From the IMG/VR virus record IMGVR_UViG_3300005096_000522, positions 1 to 34,324 of that record: a stretch of DNA of 34,324 nt. One strand, written 5' to 3'. Each line of letters opens with the position of its first letter. The first letter of the stretch is position 1. A program made the position numbers and the translations under genes. The notes beneath the pieces were generated by a model. It saw nothing but the letters and a program-made list of their open reading frames with translations. It was not told where the DNA came from and made no database searches. Below, piece by piece: positions 26,165 to 32,074 of the stretch. The stretch is from a virus.

Positions 26165-26257
26165 AACTCCGAAAATACAAAAGATATATACAACTACAGA
26201 GAAAAAATCATAAAAAGTTTAGAGATATTTGAAGTGGAAAAAGGATTGATAAATTAA
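26165..26257 (+). pseudogene. C-terminal remnant of a lost gene
   Basis: After an in-frame stop there are 30 codons without any start, reading NSENTKDIYNYREKIIKSLE then IFEVEKGLIN and TAA. The composition is protein-like (helical, charged, no low-complexity) although no start or ribosome site exists. This suggests the tail end of a gene whose front was replaced by the terminator-bearing segment. Chance cannot be excluded for a stretch this short. Confidence 0.35.
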
Positions 26258-26277
26258 AGTGTAAAATATAAAATGTG

Positions 26278-26305
26278 TTTTGACCAGCTTCTCAGCTGGT
26301 CAAAA
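26278..26305. repeat. Perfect 11-bp inverted repeat
   Basis: TTTTGACCAGC-TTCTCA-GCTGGTCAAAA. The hairpin is strong but neither side is followed by a T-run, so it is not a standard terminator. It is downstream of the Abi stop on the minus strand and could protect or process that transcript, or bind protein. Confidence 0.6.
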
Positions 26306-26397
26306 CTGGTAATATCAGAAATGCTAAAAAACAAATGTTCAATTACCGTACTTAGACTGTGAGTATACCATAAAATTTATAAAATAGATATAATACT

Positions 26398-27525
26398 TTA
26401 CTTACTTATTTTATAAAAGTGTATCACTGTTTTTATAATCATCATAAATGTAAGATTTATAGTTTTATTTTCTACATAATAGCTTTTGTTCCTTTGCACT
26501 CTTTTGCTTAAAAGAAGTAAATCTTTATACCTATGGTATTTTATTTTTCTACTATTGCTTATGTAAGTCAAGGCGAGCAAGGAGCCAATAAAATTGTGGA
26601 TAAATCTGTTTGTCAACAGGTCTTGAATATGAATTTTTTTGATTTTTTTATCAAAACAGTTCAAATATAAATAATCAACAACTTCTCTTGTAGGCCGCTT
26701 TAGTTGTCCTACATTAAGATTATTAATTAAACAACTATTATGAGATACTGAATTGCGAAGTTTTATAATACACGATGACAAAGATCTAATTTTTCTGTAA
26801 TTAGTGCTCCTTCTTGTATGCTTTTTGTAAAAAAAATCACATAATTTAAATAATTCTCCCAGAGTGATATCTTCAGCAATTTGCCAAATTGATTTATTTT
26901 GTAACTGTTCAGCTCTTTCAGGCTGCATAGGGTATTGTTCAAGTCCTGTATCGTGTAATGTAAATTCATTGATAATTTTGTATCCATCTTCTGGTGACAA
27001 ATCAAAATCTCTTAACAGTTGTGTTTTTAATGCATGTTCTATGCATGAACATATCTTGAGAGCTTCATTTGATATATGCATATCAATAACTGATAAATCC
27101 ACTAAATATGCAAAATCTAAATCTTTATACTTTTCATCTTTTTTTTCAAAGTTTTTTCTATATGCAGTAAGCTTATAGTAAAATGTATTGTTTGTTAAAA
27201 AATCTTTTGCCGATGTTTCATCCATTTCTATAAATCTAACACCTTTTCTCTTTAGTTTTTCCACTTGTTCCGATATACTCAACTTGGGTTTTAATATAGG
27301 GTTAAAGAGGATAAGGTATTTTCGCTCAAACACTTTCGTACTTAAACGAAAATCAAGAGCCAGCACTTCTAATGTTTTTTCTATTTCTCTTATGATATCA
27401 TTTGGATATTTACGATCCAATGCTTTTTTTTGTATTCTACTTATCTGTTCACTGCTTATTTTCTCAAAAACTTTAGAAAGATTTGGAGTATTGCTTTCTG
27501 AGATGTCTAAAAAAAGATGCTGCAC
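26398..27525 (-). CDS. Abortive infection protein, Abi_2 (AbiD/AbiF) family with HEPN RNase motif
   Basis: 375 residues. An N-terminal extension of about 80 residues precedes the Abi_2 domain: SEQVEKLKRKGVRFIEMDE, FLTNNTFYYKLTAYRKNF, FAYLVDLSVIDMHISNEAL and ICSCIEHALKTQLL. Near residue 257 it has RNSVSH (R257-x4-H262), the RX4-6H active-site motif of HEPN RNases. Family members block phage growth by killing or arresting the infected cell. The GTG start has AAAGGA 5 bases upstream. It follows the cI repressor by 65 bases on the same strand without a visible terminator, so it is probably expressed with cI in the lysogen, as rexAB is in lambda. Confidence 0.82.
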   Translation of the reverse strand: MQHLFLDISESNTPNLSKVFEKISSEQISRIQKKALDRKYPNDIIREIEKTLEVLALDFRLSTKVFERKYLILFNPILKPKLSISEQVEKLKRKGVRFIEMDETSAKDFLTNNTFYYKLTAYRKNFEKKDEKYKDLDFAYLVDLSVIDMHISNEALKICSCIEHALKTQLLRDFDLSPEDGYKIINEFTLHDTGLEQYPMQPERAEQLQNKSIWQIAEDITLGELFKLCDFFYKKHTRRSTNYRKIRSLSSCIIKLRNSVSHNSCLINNLNVGQLKRPTREVVDYLYLNCFDKKIKKIHIQDLLTNRFIHNFIGSLLALTYISNSRKIKYHRYKDLLLLSKRVQRNKSYYVENKTINLTFMMIIKTVIHFYKISK

Positions 27526-27590
27526 AAAAGTCCTTTTATTATTTTAATCTTCTTGTATTATATAACAATTTAAAATTTTAGAAAAGTCGC

Positions 27591-28169
27591 CTATACTATA
27601 CTCCTTAACACTTTACCAAATATCCTAAAAGTGCTTTGGTCGTCTAGGGATGTGGTGTAGCTTTCGTAGTCTTTGTTTGTGCTTATGATGCGAAGATGGC
27701 CCTCTTCGTTTATCTGTAGGAGTTTTACCATGAGGGTGTTTCTGAAGTTTAGCACATACAACCCCTCTCCTGCATAGTCTTTGATGGTGCTATCGAAAAC
27801 GACCCAGCTGTCAGAGAAGAGCAGAGGAATCATACTGTAACCATCCACCTGCATAGCAAAGAGAGACTTTGGCGGAGTAGTTTTAAATATAGCCAAATCC
27901 AAAATCAACTCACCTATCTTTTCCACACTATCTATCGACTCTACATTTACACCACCGCCTGCTCCAACTTTTGGAGATAGTTTTGTAACTTTAACAATAT
28001 TTTGTGCGTTTTGTCTTAAATCTTTCCATATTCTAGCTGGCACACCTCTTTGCTTCCACTTTGCAACAGTATTTTCATTTTCTCCTAGCTTTGATGCAAC
28101 CTCTCTGGGAGTCTCTACTTTTAGGACTTGGCAAAGGGCTTCTAAACTATCTTCTTTATTTATTTTCAT
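27591..28169 (-). CDS. CI-like repressor with LexA/S24 autocleavage domain
   Basis: 192 residues. The N-terminal HTH (about 8-45: LEALCQVLKVETPREVASKLGENENTVAKWKQRG) is of the Phage_CI_repr type. The peptidase S24 domain has Ser112 in DGYSMIP and Lys149 in LMVKLL; the expected RecA-stimulated cleavage bond is A70-G71 in VGAGGG. It keeps the prophage silent and is destroyed in the SOS response. ATG 28169 has GAGGGA upstream. Three copies of a 13-bp operator lie just upstream and one to two more lie at the leftward promoter 3 kb away. Confidence 0.9.
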   Translation of the reverse strand: MKINKEDSLEALCQVLKVETPREVASKLGENENTVAKWKQRGVPARIWKDLRQNAQNIVKVTKLSPKVGAGGGVNVESIDSVEKIGELILDLAIFKTTPPKSLFAMQVDGYSMIPLLFSDSWVVFDSTIKDYAGEGLYVLNFRNTLMVKLLQINEEGHLRIISTNKDYESYTTSLDDQSTFRIFGKVLRSIV

Positions 28170-28186
28170 AGTTATCCCTCAAAAAA

Positions 28187-28242
28187 AGACATTAGGTCTT
28201 GACATAAAAGACATAATGTGCTAGAATTTCGACATTAGGTCA
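28187..28242. promoter_or_regulatory. Three repressor operators between cI and the rightward genes
   Basis: Sites AGACATTAGGTCT (28187-28199), AGACATAATGTGC (28209-28221) and CGACATTAGGTCA (28230-28242), consensus AGACATWAKGTCT. Their centres are 22 and 21 bases apart, two helical turns, so neighbouring dimers could contact each other. They cover the -35 edge, spacer and start region of the rightward promoter; the nearest lies 18 bases from the cI start codon. Confidence 0.88.
28199..28227 (+). promoter_or_regulatory. Rightward early promoter (pR-like)
   Basis: TTGACA (28199-28204), 17-bp spacer, TAGAAT (28222-28227). It has the same design as the leftward promoter at 25148-25176: the two share AGACATTA(T/G)GTCTTGACA and then AGACA in the spacer. 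It would drive the gene at 28315 and beyond. Confidence 0.88.
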
Positions 28243-28268
28243 TATTTGCATTATCATAATGCAAATAT
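28242..28268. repeat. 12-bp perfect inverted repeat, possible Cro-type operator over the cI promoter
   Basis: ATATTTGCATTA-TCA-TAATGCAAATAT. It differs from the CI operator motif. On the minus strand it contains TATGAT/GATAAT, a plausible -10 for cI transcription, so a protein bound here could switch cI off. No other copy was noticed in the window. Confidence 0.65.
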
Positions 28269-28314
28269 AGTAAAAGTATATTACAAAAAGCCTTAAATAT
28301 GAAAGGAATATGTC

Positions 28315-28557
28315 TTGAAATTTAGCCAAAATGTCTCATTTTTGAAAAACATCGAGTTTGGATTGTGGGAGAGTAACAAATCTTTAGAAGATTTGTGCAG
28401 CAATTGTGACGCCAAACTCTCCAGCGTAAAGACCAGACTATACATGATAAACCTATACAAAAAACTACCAACTCCACTAGATAAAAAATTAGACAGCTAT
28501 CTAAAAGAGAACTGCACAGGATACAAAGAATGGGCAAAAGAGATGATATGTGGATGA
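28315..28557 (+). CDS. First rightward early protein (possible Cro/antirepressor analogue)
   Basis: 80 residues starting at TTG 28315 with AAGGA 7 bases upstream. The segment FGLWESNKSLEDLCSNCDAKLSSVKTRL could be a short helix-turn-helix, and the C-terminal half is basic and helical. No family is recognised with certainty. Being the first gene after the rightward promoter and divergent from cI, it occupies the place of cro. Confidence 0.5.
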   Translation: MKFSQNVSFLKNIEFGLWESNKSLEDLCSNCDAKLSSVKTRLYMINLYKKLPTPLDKKLDSYLKENCTGYKEWAKEMICG

Positions 28558-28616
28558 TATATGTATTTATCGCGGGACTTTTCATAGGGTTTATCTTACC
28601 CATAATGCTTGGGTGA
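28554..28616 (+). CDS. Tiny single-span membrane peptide (20 aa)
   Basis: MIYVFIAGLFIGFILPIMLG: almost entirely a membrane helix. ATG overlaps the previous stop as ATGA; an in-frame ATG at 28548 adds two residues. The ribosome site is weak, so expression would depend on coupling. It resembles phage micro-membrane peptides, but nothing specific can be assigned. Confidence 0.4.
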   Translation: MIYVFIAGLFIGFILPIMLG

Positions 28617-28655
28617 AAGTGATGAGTTTAATAAAGCTTTACATGTAGAGTTTTA

Positions 28656-28808
28656 TTAAGCGTATCGAGCTTAAAAGTTTTTTAATTTACCCCTCGCTTT
28701 CCACGACCAAAGCGAGGCACTTTTGAAGTGATGTCACGATGAACACATAACCCAAGCTTGGGGATGGAAGCTTGAGGAACTTTTTATACCTGCTTATAGA
28801 GTAGGCAG
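28656..28808 (+). ncRNA. Structured leader region with five consecutive hairpins
   Basis: In 153 bases: TTAAGC-N7-GCTTAA (28656-28674, followed after a few bases by T6), CCTCGCTTT-N8-AAAGCGAGG (28692-28717), CACTT-TTG-AAGTG (28718-28730), the palindrome CCCAAGCTTGGG (28751-28762), and CTGCTTA-N5-TAGGCAG (28790-28808). No gene is visible here. The region ends just before the ribosome site of the next small ORF. It might be a regulatory leader, an antitermination site or an RNA; no known family was recognised. Confidence 0.45.
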
Positions 28809-28824
28809 ATGTAAGGAGTTGATG

Positions 28825-28884
28825 ATGGATTACTGGTTTATCATATTTTTAGTGGTTATGACACTATGGTTATTTGACGACTAG
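28825..28884 (+). CDS. Tiny membrane peptide (19 aa)
   Basis: MDYWFIIFLVVMTLWLFDD, a membrane helix with acidic end. AAGGAG lies 6 bases before the ATG at 28825 (another ATG directly precedes it), a much better ribosome site than chance would give. It lies downstream of the hairpin-rich stretch and ends in the hairpin at 28885-28902. Confidence 0.5.
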   Translation: MDYWFIIFLVVMTLWLFDD

Positions 28885-28902
28885 AGGGGGTGTGTGCCCC
28901 CT
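28885..28902. terminator. GC-rich hairpin between convergent genes
   Basis: AGGGGG-TGTGTG-CCCCCT, a perfect 6-bp stem. It sits exactly between the stop of the plus-strand 19-aa ORF and the stop of the minus-strand 46-aa gene. Neither side has a T-run, so it may slow or stabilise transcripts rather than end them. Confidence 0.45.
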
Positions 28903-28906
28903 TGAC

Positions 28907-29047
28907 CTACTTTTTGGTAGCAGGTTTTTTGTTTGGCTTGCTGGGAGCTGGCTTCTTGACCTTTTGTTTAGGGCGAGTATCTTCGTTGTAGATACCTCGG
29001 GTACTATTCCCACCTGTATTGACAGTATCGATAGGCTTGTCACTCAT
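28907..29047 (-). CDS. Small basic Lys/Pro-rich protein (46 aa), second gene of a minus-strand cassette
   Basis: MSDKPIDTVNTGGNSTRG... ending KPNKKPATKK. The first half is polar and the second half strongly basic, without hydrophobic core, so probably disordered and possibly nucleic-acid- or membrane-binding. The ribosome site AAAGGAGGTGA before ATG 29045-29047 is near perfect. It follows the 168-residue membrane protein gene by 18 bases on the same strand and is opposite in direction to the surrounding early genes. Confidence 0.65.
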   Translation of the reverse strand: MSDKPIDTVNTGGNSTRGIYNEDTRPKQKVKKPAPSKPNKKPATKK

Positions 29048-29065
29048 CTAGCATCACCTCCTTTG

Positions 29066-29572
29066 TTAGTTAGATAGTATGAAAGCTAGATATATGACAT
29101 TTATGATGCTAAATATCGTAGCTATATTTGTTAAATCACTTCTTCTGTTTTGGTTTTTTGTATTGCTATCTATGGCCACTCTAGTGGAACTTAAAAAATC
29201 AAATAGAGCTTGTGATTTAGTCCATTTATTGTCTTTGTATTTTGACATTGCTTGTAAATCATTTAAACCACCTAACTGAATATCTCTAAAAAATGCCATA
29301 GCAACCAAGCAGATGATGATAGAAGATACAGCCAATACAACAAAACCCGTAAGAGATTGACTCCAAGACGAGCGGTATAGCTGGGCTATTATGCCAAGCA
29401 TCAAGAAGTTTATCCATAAGATAGTCTTTATGATTGATATTTGATTTGGCATCACCGTTCTTGTAAGGGCATCTAACACTCTGTTTTCAGATGCAAGATG
29501 AAGTTTAAGATTGTGTTCATAATCTAAAACTTCTCTGTTTTGTTTGATTTTTTTTGACTCTCTAGTATTCAT
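29066..29572 (-). CDS. Multi-span membrane protein of unknown function (cassette with own promoter)
   Basis: 168 residues: a charged N-terminal helix (1-44), membrane segments at about 46-64 and 76-95, a polar helix with FFRDIQLGGLNDLQAMSKYK and KSQALFDFLSS, and a third membrane segment at about 149-166. The layout of cytosolic helix plus paired membrane spans is reminiscent of SLATT or PycTM-type defence effectors, but no diagnostic motif is present. Ribosome site AAGGAG precedes ATG 29572. A promoter lies at 29622-29630. Being the reverse of the early operon suggests a moron expressed in the lysogen. Confidence 0.65.
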   Translation of the reverse strand: MNTRESKKIKQNREVLDYEHNLKLHLASENRVLDALTRTVMPNQISIIKTILWINFLMLGIIAQLYRSSWSQSLTGFVVLAVSSIIICLVAMAFFRDIQLGGLNDLQAMSKYKDNKWTKSQALFDFLSSTRVAIDSNTKNQNRRSDLTNIATIFSIINVIYLAFILSN

Positions 29573-29621
29573 GTTAACTCCTTAAATTTAGTTTGGAGTT
29601 GTTGTTTGTTTTAGTTGACAT

Positions 29622-29630
29622 ATTATACCA
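29622..29630 (-). promoter_or_regulatory. Extended -10 promoter of the minus-strand cassette
   Basis: On the minus strand TGGTATAAT, the extended -10 consensus, 50 bases before the ATG of the membrane protein. An 8-bp inverted repeat, GGAGTTGT (29595-29602) and ACAACTCC (29630-29637), brackets the -10 and transcription start and could be an operator. The same gap also has a plus-strand TTGACA (29615-29620), so a divergent promoter for the rightward genes is possible. Confidence 0.65.
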
Positions 29631-29683
29631 CAACTCCACAGTAAACTTTAAAGAGTAGATAAAATCAACAAAAAGGGGAACAG

Positions 29684-29773
29684 ATGAAAAACATAGTCAA
29701 GTTCTTGCTACTTCTAATAGGAGCAGTTACATACAGCAAAAAAGAGTTGGACCAAGCAGGAGTGGAGTTATGA
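29684..29773 (+). CDS. Small membrane peptide (29 aa)
   Basis: MKNIVKFLLLLIGAVTYSKK then ELDQAGVEL: one short hydrophobic helix with a polar tail. AAAAGGGG precedes the ATG. It is the first rightward gene after the minus-strand cassette. Confidence 0.5.
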   Translation: MKNIVKFLLLLIGAVTYSKKELDQAGVEL

Positions 29774-29807
29774 GAGTAGATAGTTTAAATTTTAAAAGGA
29801 GGACAAT

Positions 29808-30137
29808 ATGTCTGAAGATACAGTAGTTTTACCACCCCAAGTGGAGGCATTTGTAAATGCTTTTCAAGCACTAGGTGGAGGTGATTTATCTATACAAGCG
29901 GGAGATAATCTCTCAAAAGCCATCAAGGCGACTATGATAGAGGGTAAAAAATCAACAGTTACCATCACTCTTGGCATAAGTAGAACAAATGACGAGATGA
30001 TAACGATAGATGGAGCAGTGAAAGCAACACTTCCAACTCCAAAAATCACAGGTGCTTTCTTTGTGGATTGCCAAAACTACTTACCAAGTAGAAACAGACC
30101 AAACCAGCAGGTTTTAGATTTAAAAACAAGGAGATAA
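29808..30137 (+). CDS. Phage early protein found beside YfdQ/DUF2303 genes
   Basis: 109 residues, excellent ribosome site AAAGGAGGA. The KSTVTITLGISR...MITIDGAVKATLPTPKITGAFFVD stretch followed by a FVDCQNYLPSRNRPNQQ end recalls the small partner usually encoded upstream of DUF2303 proteins, with a beta-rich core and a dPxQ-like end. The function of the family is unknown. Only 1 base separates it from the next gene. Confidence 0.6.
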   Translation: MSEDTVVLPPQVEAFVNAFQALGGGDLSIQAGDNLSKAIKATMIEGKKSTVTITLGISRTNDEMITIDGAVKATLPTPKITGAFFVDCQNYLPSRNRPNQQVLDLKTRR

Positions 30138-30138
30138 A

Positions 30139-30897
30139 ATGTTTGAAAAATTGATAAAATTGGTACAGAGACCATCAGAGCAGCTAAATGGTAGAGTTCT
30201 AGTTCATAAGGACTATGAAATTAAAGCGGATACTAACTATAGACCACCTCTAGCTAGAAATGTGATTGCACAAAGCATACTAGATAAGTATGATTTTATA
30301 GAGTTCGTAAATGAGTACAAAGAAGAACAAACCAAACTCTTTTATAATGAAAACCAAATCAAAGCGGTATTTAACTATCCACTTGTGGATGAAGCGGACT
30401 ATGGTGACTCTTTTTGTGTTATGGGGCTTAGATATACAAATGATTTTAGTAGGTTTTCGTCAATGTTAGAGAAAAAAATGAGCCAAAAAGAGTTCATAAT
30501 GATGTTAAAAACTTTGGAGCCTTACATAGTAGGTTTTGACGGTAAAGAAATAGAAAATATGGACATAATAGAGATTGCCGAAAATCTACAGGCTACTAAA
30601 AACATAAACAGCATACAGAGAAACACGCAACAAAAGTTCACACTAGATGTGGAGATTAGCACAGGGCATAGTGAGATGACTATACCTAGATACATATCGT
30701 TTGAGTTCCCTATCTTTAAAAATGATTTGCAACTTAAGACCAGATTTGAAGTTGAGTTGTTTCTGGGTGGAAGTGATGATGGGTTTGAAGCTGTGCTTAT
30801 GTGCTACAAGCTAGAGCAACAAAAAGAGGAGGCACTAAAGGAACTAACCAAAGAGGTGCAAAACGGGCTAGATGGAGTAGATAGTTTTATGAGTTAA
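30139..30897 (+). CDS. DUF2303 (YfdQ-like) phage protein
   Basis: 252 residues. Landmarks include YRPPLARNVIAQSILDKYDFIEFVNEYK, IKAVFNYPLVDEADYGDSF and the C-terminal ISFEFPIFKNDLQLKTRFEVELFL. This matches the DUF2303 layout (E. coli prophage YfdQ, about 270 residues). The role is not established; these genes sit in early regions near recombination or anti-host functions. Translationally linked to the preceding gene. Confidence 0.75.
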   Translation: MFEKLIKLVQRPSEQLNGRVLVHKDYEIKADTNYRPPLARNVIAQSILDKYDFIEFVNEYKEEQTKLFYNENQIKAVFNYPLVDEADYGDSFCVMGLRYTNDFSRFSSMLEKKMSQKEFIMMLKTLEPYIVGFDGKEIENMDIIEIAENLQATKNINSIQRNTQQKFTLDVEISTGHSEMTIPRYISFEFPIFKNDLQLKTRFEVELFLGGSDDGFEAVLMCYKLEQQKEEALKELTKEVQNGLDGVDSFMS

Positions 30898-30906
30898 AGC
30901 ACATTT

Positions 30907-30939
30907 AACAGACCTCTAAAGCGTAGAGGTCGATTGAGT
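30907..30939 (+). repeat. Hairpin repeat, copy 1
   Basis: AACAGACCTCTA-aagcg-TAGAGGTC-GATTGAGT: an 8-bp stem with a conserved tail, 10 bases after the DUF2303 stop. The same flanks and arms recur at 31229-31260, where only the loop differs. Confidence 0.85.
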
Positions 30940-30963
30940 AGAAAACCAACAAAAAGGAAAAAT

Positions 30964-31221
30964 ATGAAAAAAGAAATTAGATTAGGTGACAAAGTAGAAG
31001 ATACAGTAACAGGTTTACGCGGTATTGTTACTGCTAGAGTGGAGTATCTGAATGGATGTGTTCAGTTCTGCGTGATTCCTAAAATAAAAGACAAAAGTGG
31101 GAAGTCTTCCGAATACATAGATGTTCAACAATTAAGAAAATTAAAAGGTGGTTTACAAATAAAAGCTCGTGCGGTGGGAGGACACAAGGCAAATACTCCA
31201 AATCCCAGCTATAAAATATAA
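30964..31221 (+). CDS. Small SH3/KOW-like phage protein
   Basis: 85 residues from ATG 30964, which has AAAAAGGA upstream; an in-frame TTG 30 bases earlier lies inside the repeat hairpin and is rejected. MKKEIRLGDKVEDTVTGLRG, then IVTARVEYLNGCVQFCVIPK, is a beta-barrel pattern common in phage early genes. The C-terminal ARAVGGHKANTPNPSY tail is also typical. Function unknown. It is bracketed by the two copies of the hairpin repeat. Confidence 0.7.
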   Translation: MKKEIRLGDKVEDTVTGLRGIVTARVEYLNGCVQFCVIPKIKDKSGKSSEYIDVQQLRKLKGGLQIKARAVGGHKANTPNPSYKI

Positions 31222-31228
31222 CCCACTG

Positions 31229-31260
31229 AACAGACCTCTACATGTAGAGGTCGATTGAGT
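31229..31260 (+). repeat. Hairpin repeat, copy 2
   Basis: AACAGACCTCTA-catg-TAGAGGTC-GATTGAGT. Here the arms extend to a perfect 20-bp palindrome. It starts 8 bases after the stop of the SH3-like gene, the same relation as copy 1 to its upstream gene. Confidence 0.85.
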
Positions 31261-31288
31261 GTGTTTACTCATGATTTTAAGTTTATCC

Positions 31289-31390
31289 TTTTTGGAAGGT
31301 GTGCATGTAGCAAAATAGATATGCAACTCTCCTTTAAACTTTTTGCAACGCAGCGCCCACCAAAGATGCCGCATGCACATCGTCCAAAGA
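31289..31390 (+). ncRNA. Structured RNA element closed by a 19-bp long-range stem
   Basis: The arm 31289-31307 (TTTTTGGAAGGTGTGCATG) pairs with 31372-31390 (CATGCACATCGTCCAAAGA) over 19 positions: 16 Watson-Crick pairs, two G-U and one mismatch. The 64-base inside holds TGCAA/TTGCA (about 31322-31346). No convincing gene lies in 31222-31408. The stem ends about 10 bases before the ribosome site of the next gene, as a leader or a small RNA would. Confidence 0.5.
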
Positions 31391-31408
31391 GGATATAAAA
31401 GGAAAAAA

Positions 31409-31633
31409 ATGCAGACAAAAAAGATGAGTTGGATAGAGACTGTGACGAGTACGGCAATAGGGTTTATCGTGTCGCTTGTGTTGGTAAACATAGTGTTGCC
31501 AGCATTTGCTTTTAATGTGAGGTTTGCACAAAGTTTAACGATAACAGCAATCTTCACGGTGGCAAGTATCATTAGAGGATATGGAGTACGCCGACTGTTT
31601 AACTATATATACCAAAAAAGGAGTGAGGGATGA
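31409..31633 (+). CDS. DUF7220-like two-span phage membrane protein
   Basis: 74 residues from ATG 31409 (AAAGGA upstream). MQTKKMSWIETVTSTAIGFIV, two membrane spans (about 11-30 and 40-57), and IFTVASIIRGYGVRRLFNYI at the end match a widespread phage protein of unknown role. The frame is open further upstream through the structured element, but that part looks unlike protein and has no ribosome site. Confidence 0.75.
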   Translation: MQTKKMSWIETVTSTAIGFIVSLVLVNIVLPAFAFNVRFAQSLTITAIFTVASIIRGYGVRRLFNYIYQKRSEG

Positions 31634-31839
31634 GAGAAGAGAGAGTTTATAGTCAGCAGAGAGTCGCGCGGATGAGTGAAGATGAGAGGAAGTGGGCTAT
31701 TGATATGGTGAAAACTTCAAATTCTCTCACTCCACAGGAGAAAGAGGAGAATTTGCGAGTATTGCAAAGAGACATAAAAGCCGAAATCCAAGCAAGGATA
31801 GTAGCAGAGTCCGCGGATATAGATAATATAGGAGCTTGA
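31630..31839 (+). CDS. Small helical early protein, unknown
   Basis: 69 residues, highly charged: MREERVYSQQRVARMSEDER..., one or two helices. ATG overlaps the previous stop as ATGA, with GGAGTGAGGG just ahead. No family recognised. Confidence 0.6.
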   Translation: MREERVYSQQRVARMSEDERKWAIDMVKTSNSLTPQEKEENLRVLQRDIKAEIQARIVAESADIDNIGA

Positions 31840-31840
31840 G

Positions 31841-32074
31841 ATGATAAGTAAAATAGAGTTACTAAGCATAATAGGTGATGAGATGAAACCATCTGTGCTT
31901 GCACTGGTGTCCAAGCTTCCTATCATACCATCAAAATTTGAGATTATAAAAGGCAGAAAGATACCCTTTTATAACAAAACAGAGATGATCCACGCTCTAA
32001 AGATGAGAAAATCAAGAGCAGGAAGCACCGCACACATAACAAAACTAGAGATGATAGAGAGGTTGGAGGGATGA
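31841..32074 (+). CDS. Small early protein, unknown
   Basis: 77 residues, basic: MISKIELLSIIGDEMKPSVL ... NKTEMIHALKMRKSRAGSTAHITKLEMIERLEG. Helical, without an evident motif; the KMRKSRAGS part could touch nucleic acid. GGAG lies 6 bases before the ATG. One base separates it from the preceding stop. Confidence 0.55.
   Translation: MISKIELLSIIGDEMKPSVLALVSKLPIIPSKFEIIKGRKIPFYNKTEMIHALKMRKSRAGSTAHITKLEMIERLEG

Noticed and set aside
26278-26305. Perfect 11-bp inverted repeat as a terminator
   Set aside because: No T-run follows on either strand; listed only as an inverted repeat.
28874-29077. 67-codon open frame on the plus strand
   Set aside because: Opposes the 46-aa minus-strand gene, which has a near-perfect ribosome site and ordinary protein composition.
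31343-31408. Upstream extension of the DUF7220-like gene (22 more residues)
   Set aside because: The extra residues look unlike the family, lack a ribosome site and coincide with a strong RNA stem; ATG 31409 has AAAGGA.
31153-31572. 139-codon open frame on the minus strand
   Set aside because: Antisense to the SH3-like and DUF7220-like genes and the structured element; no ribosome site and unlikely composition.
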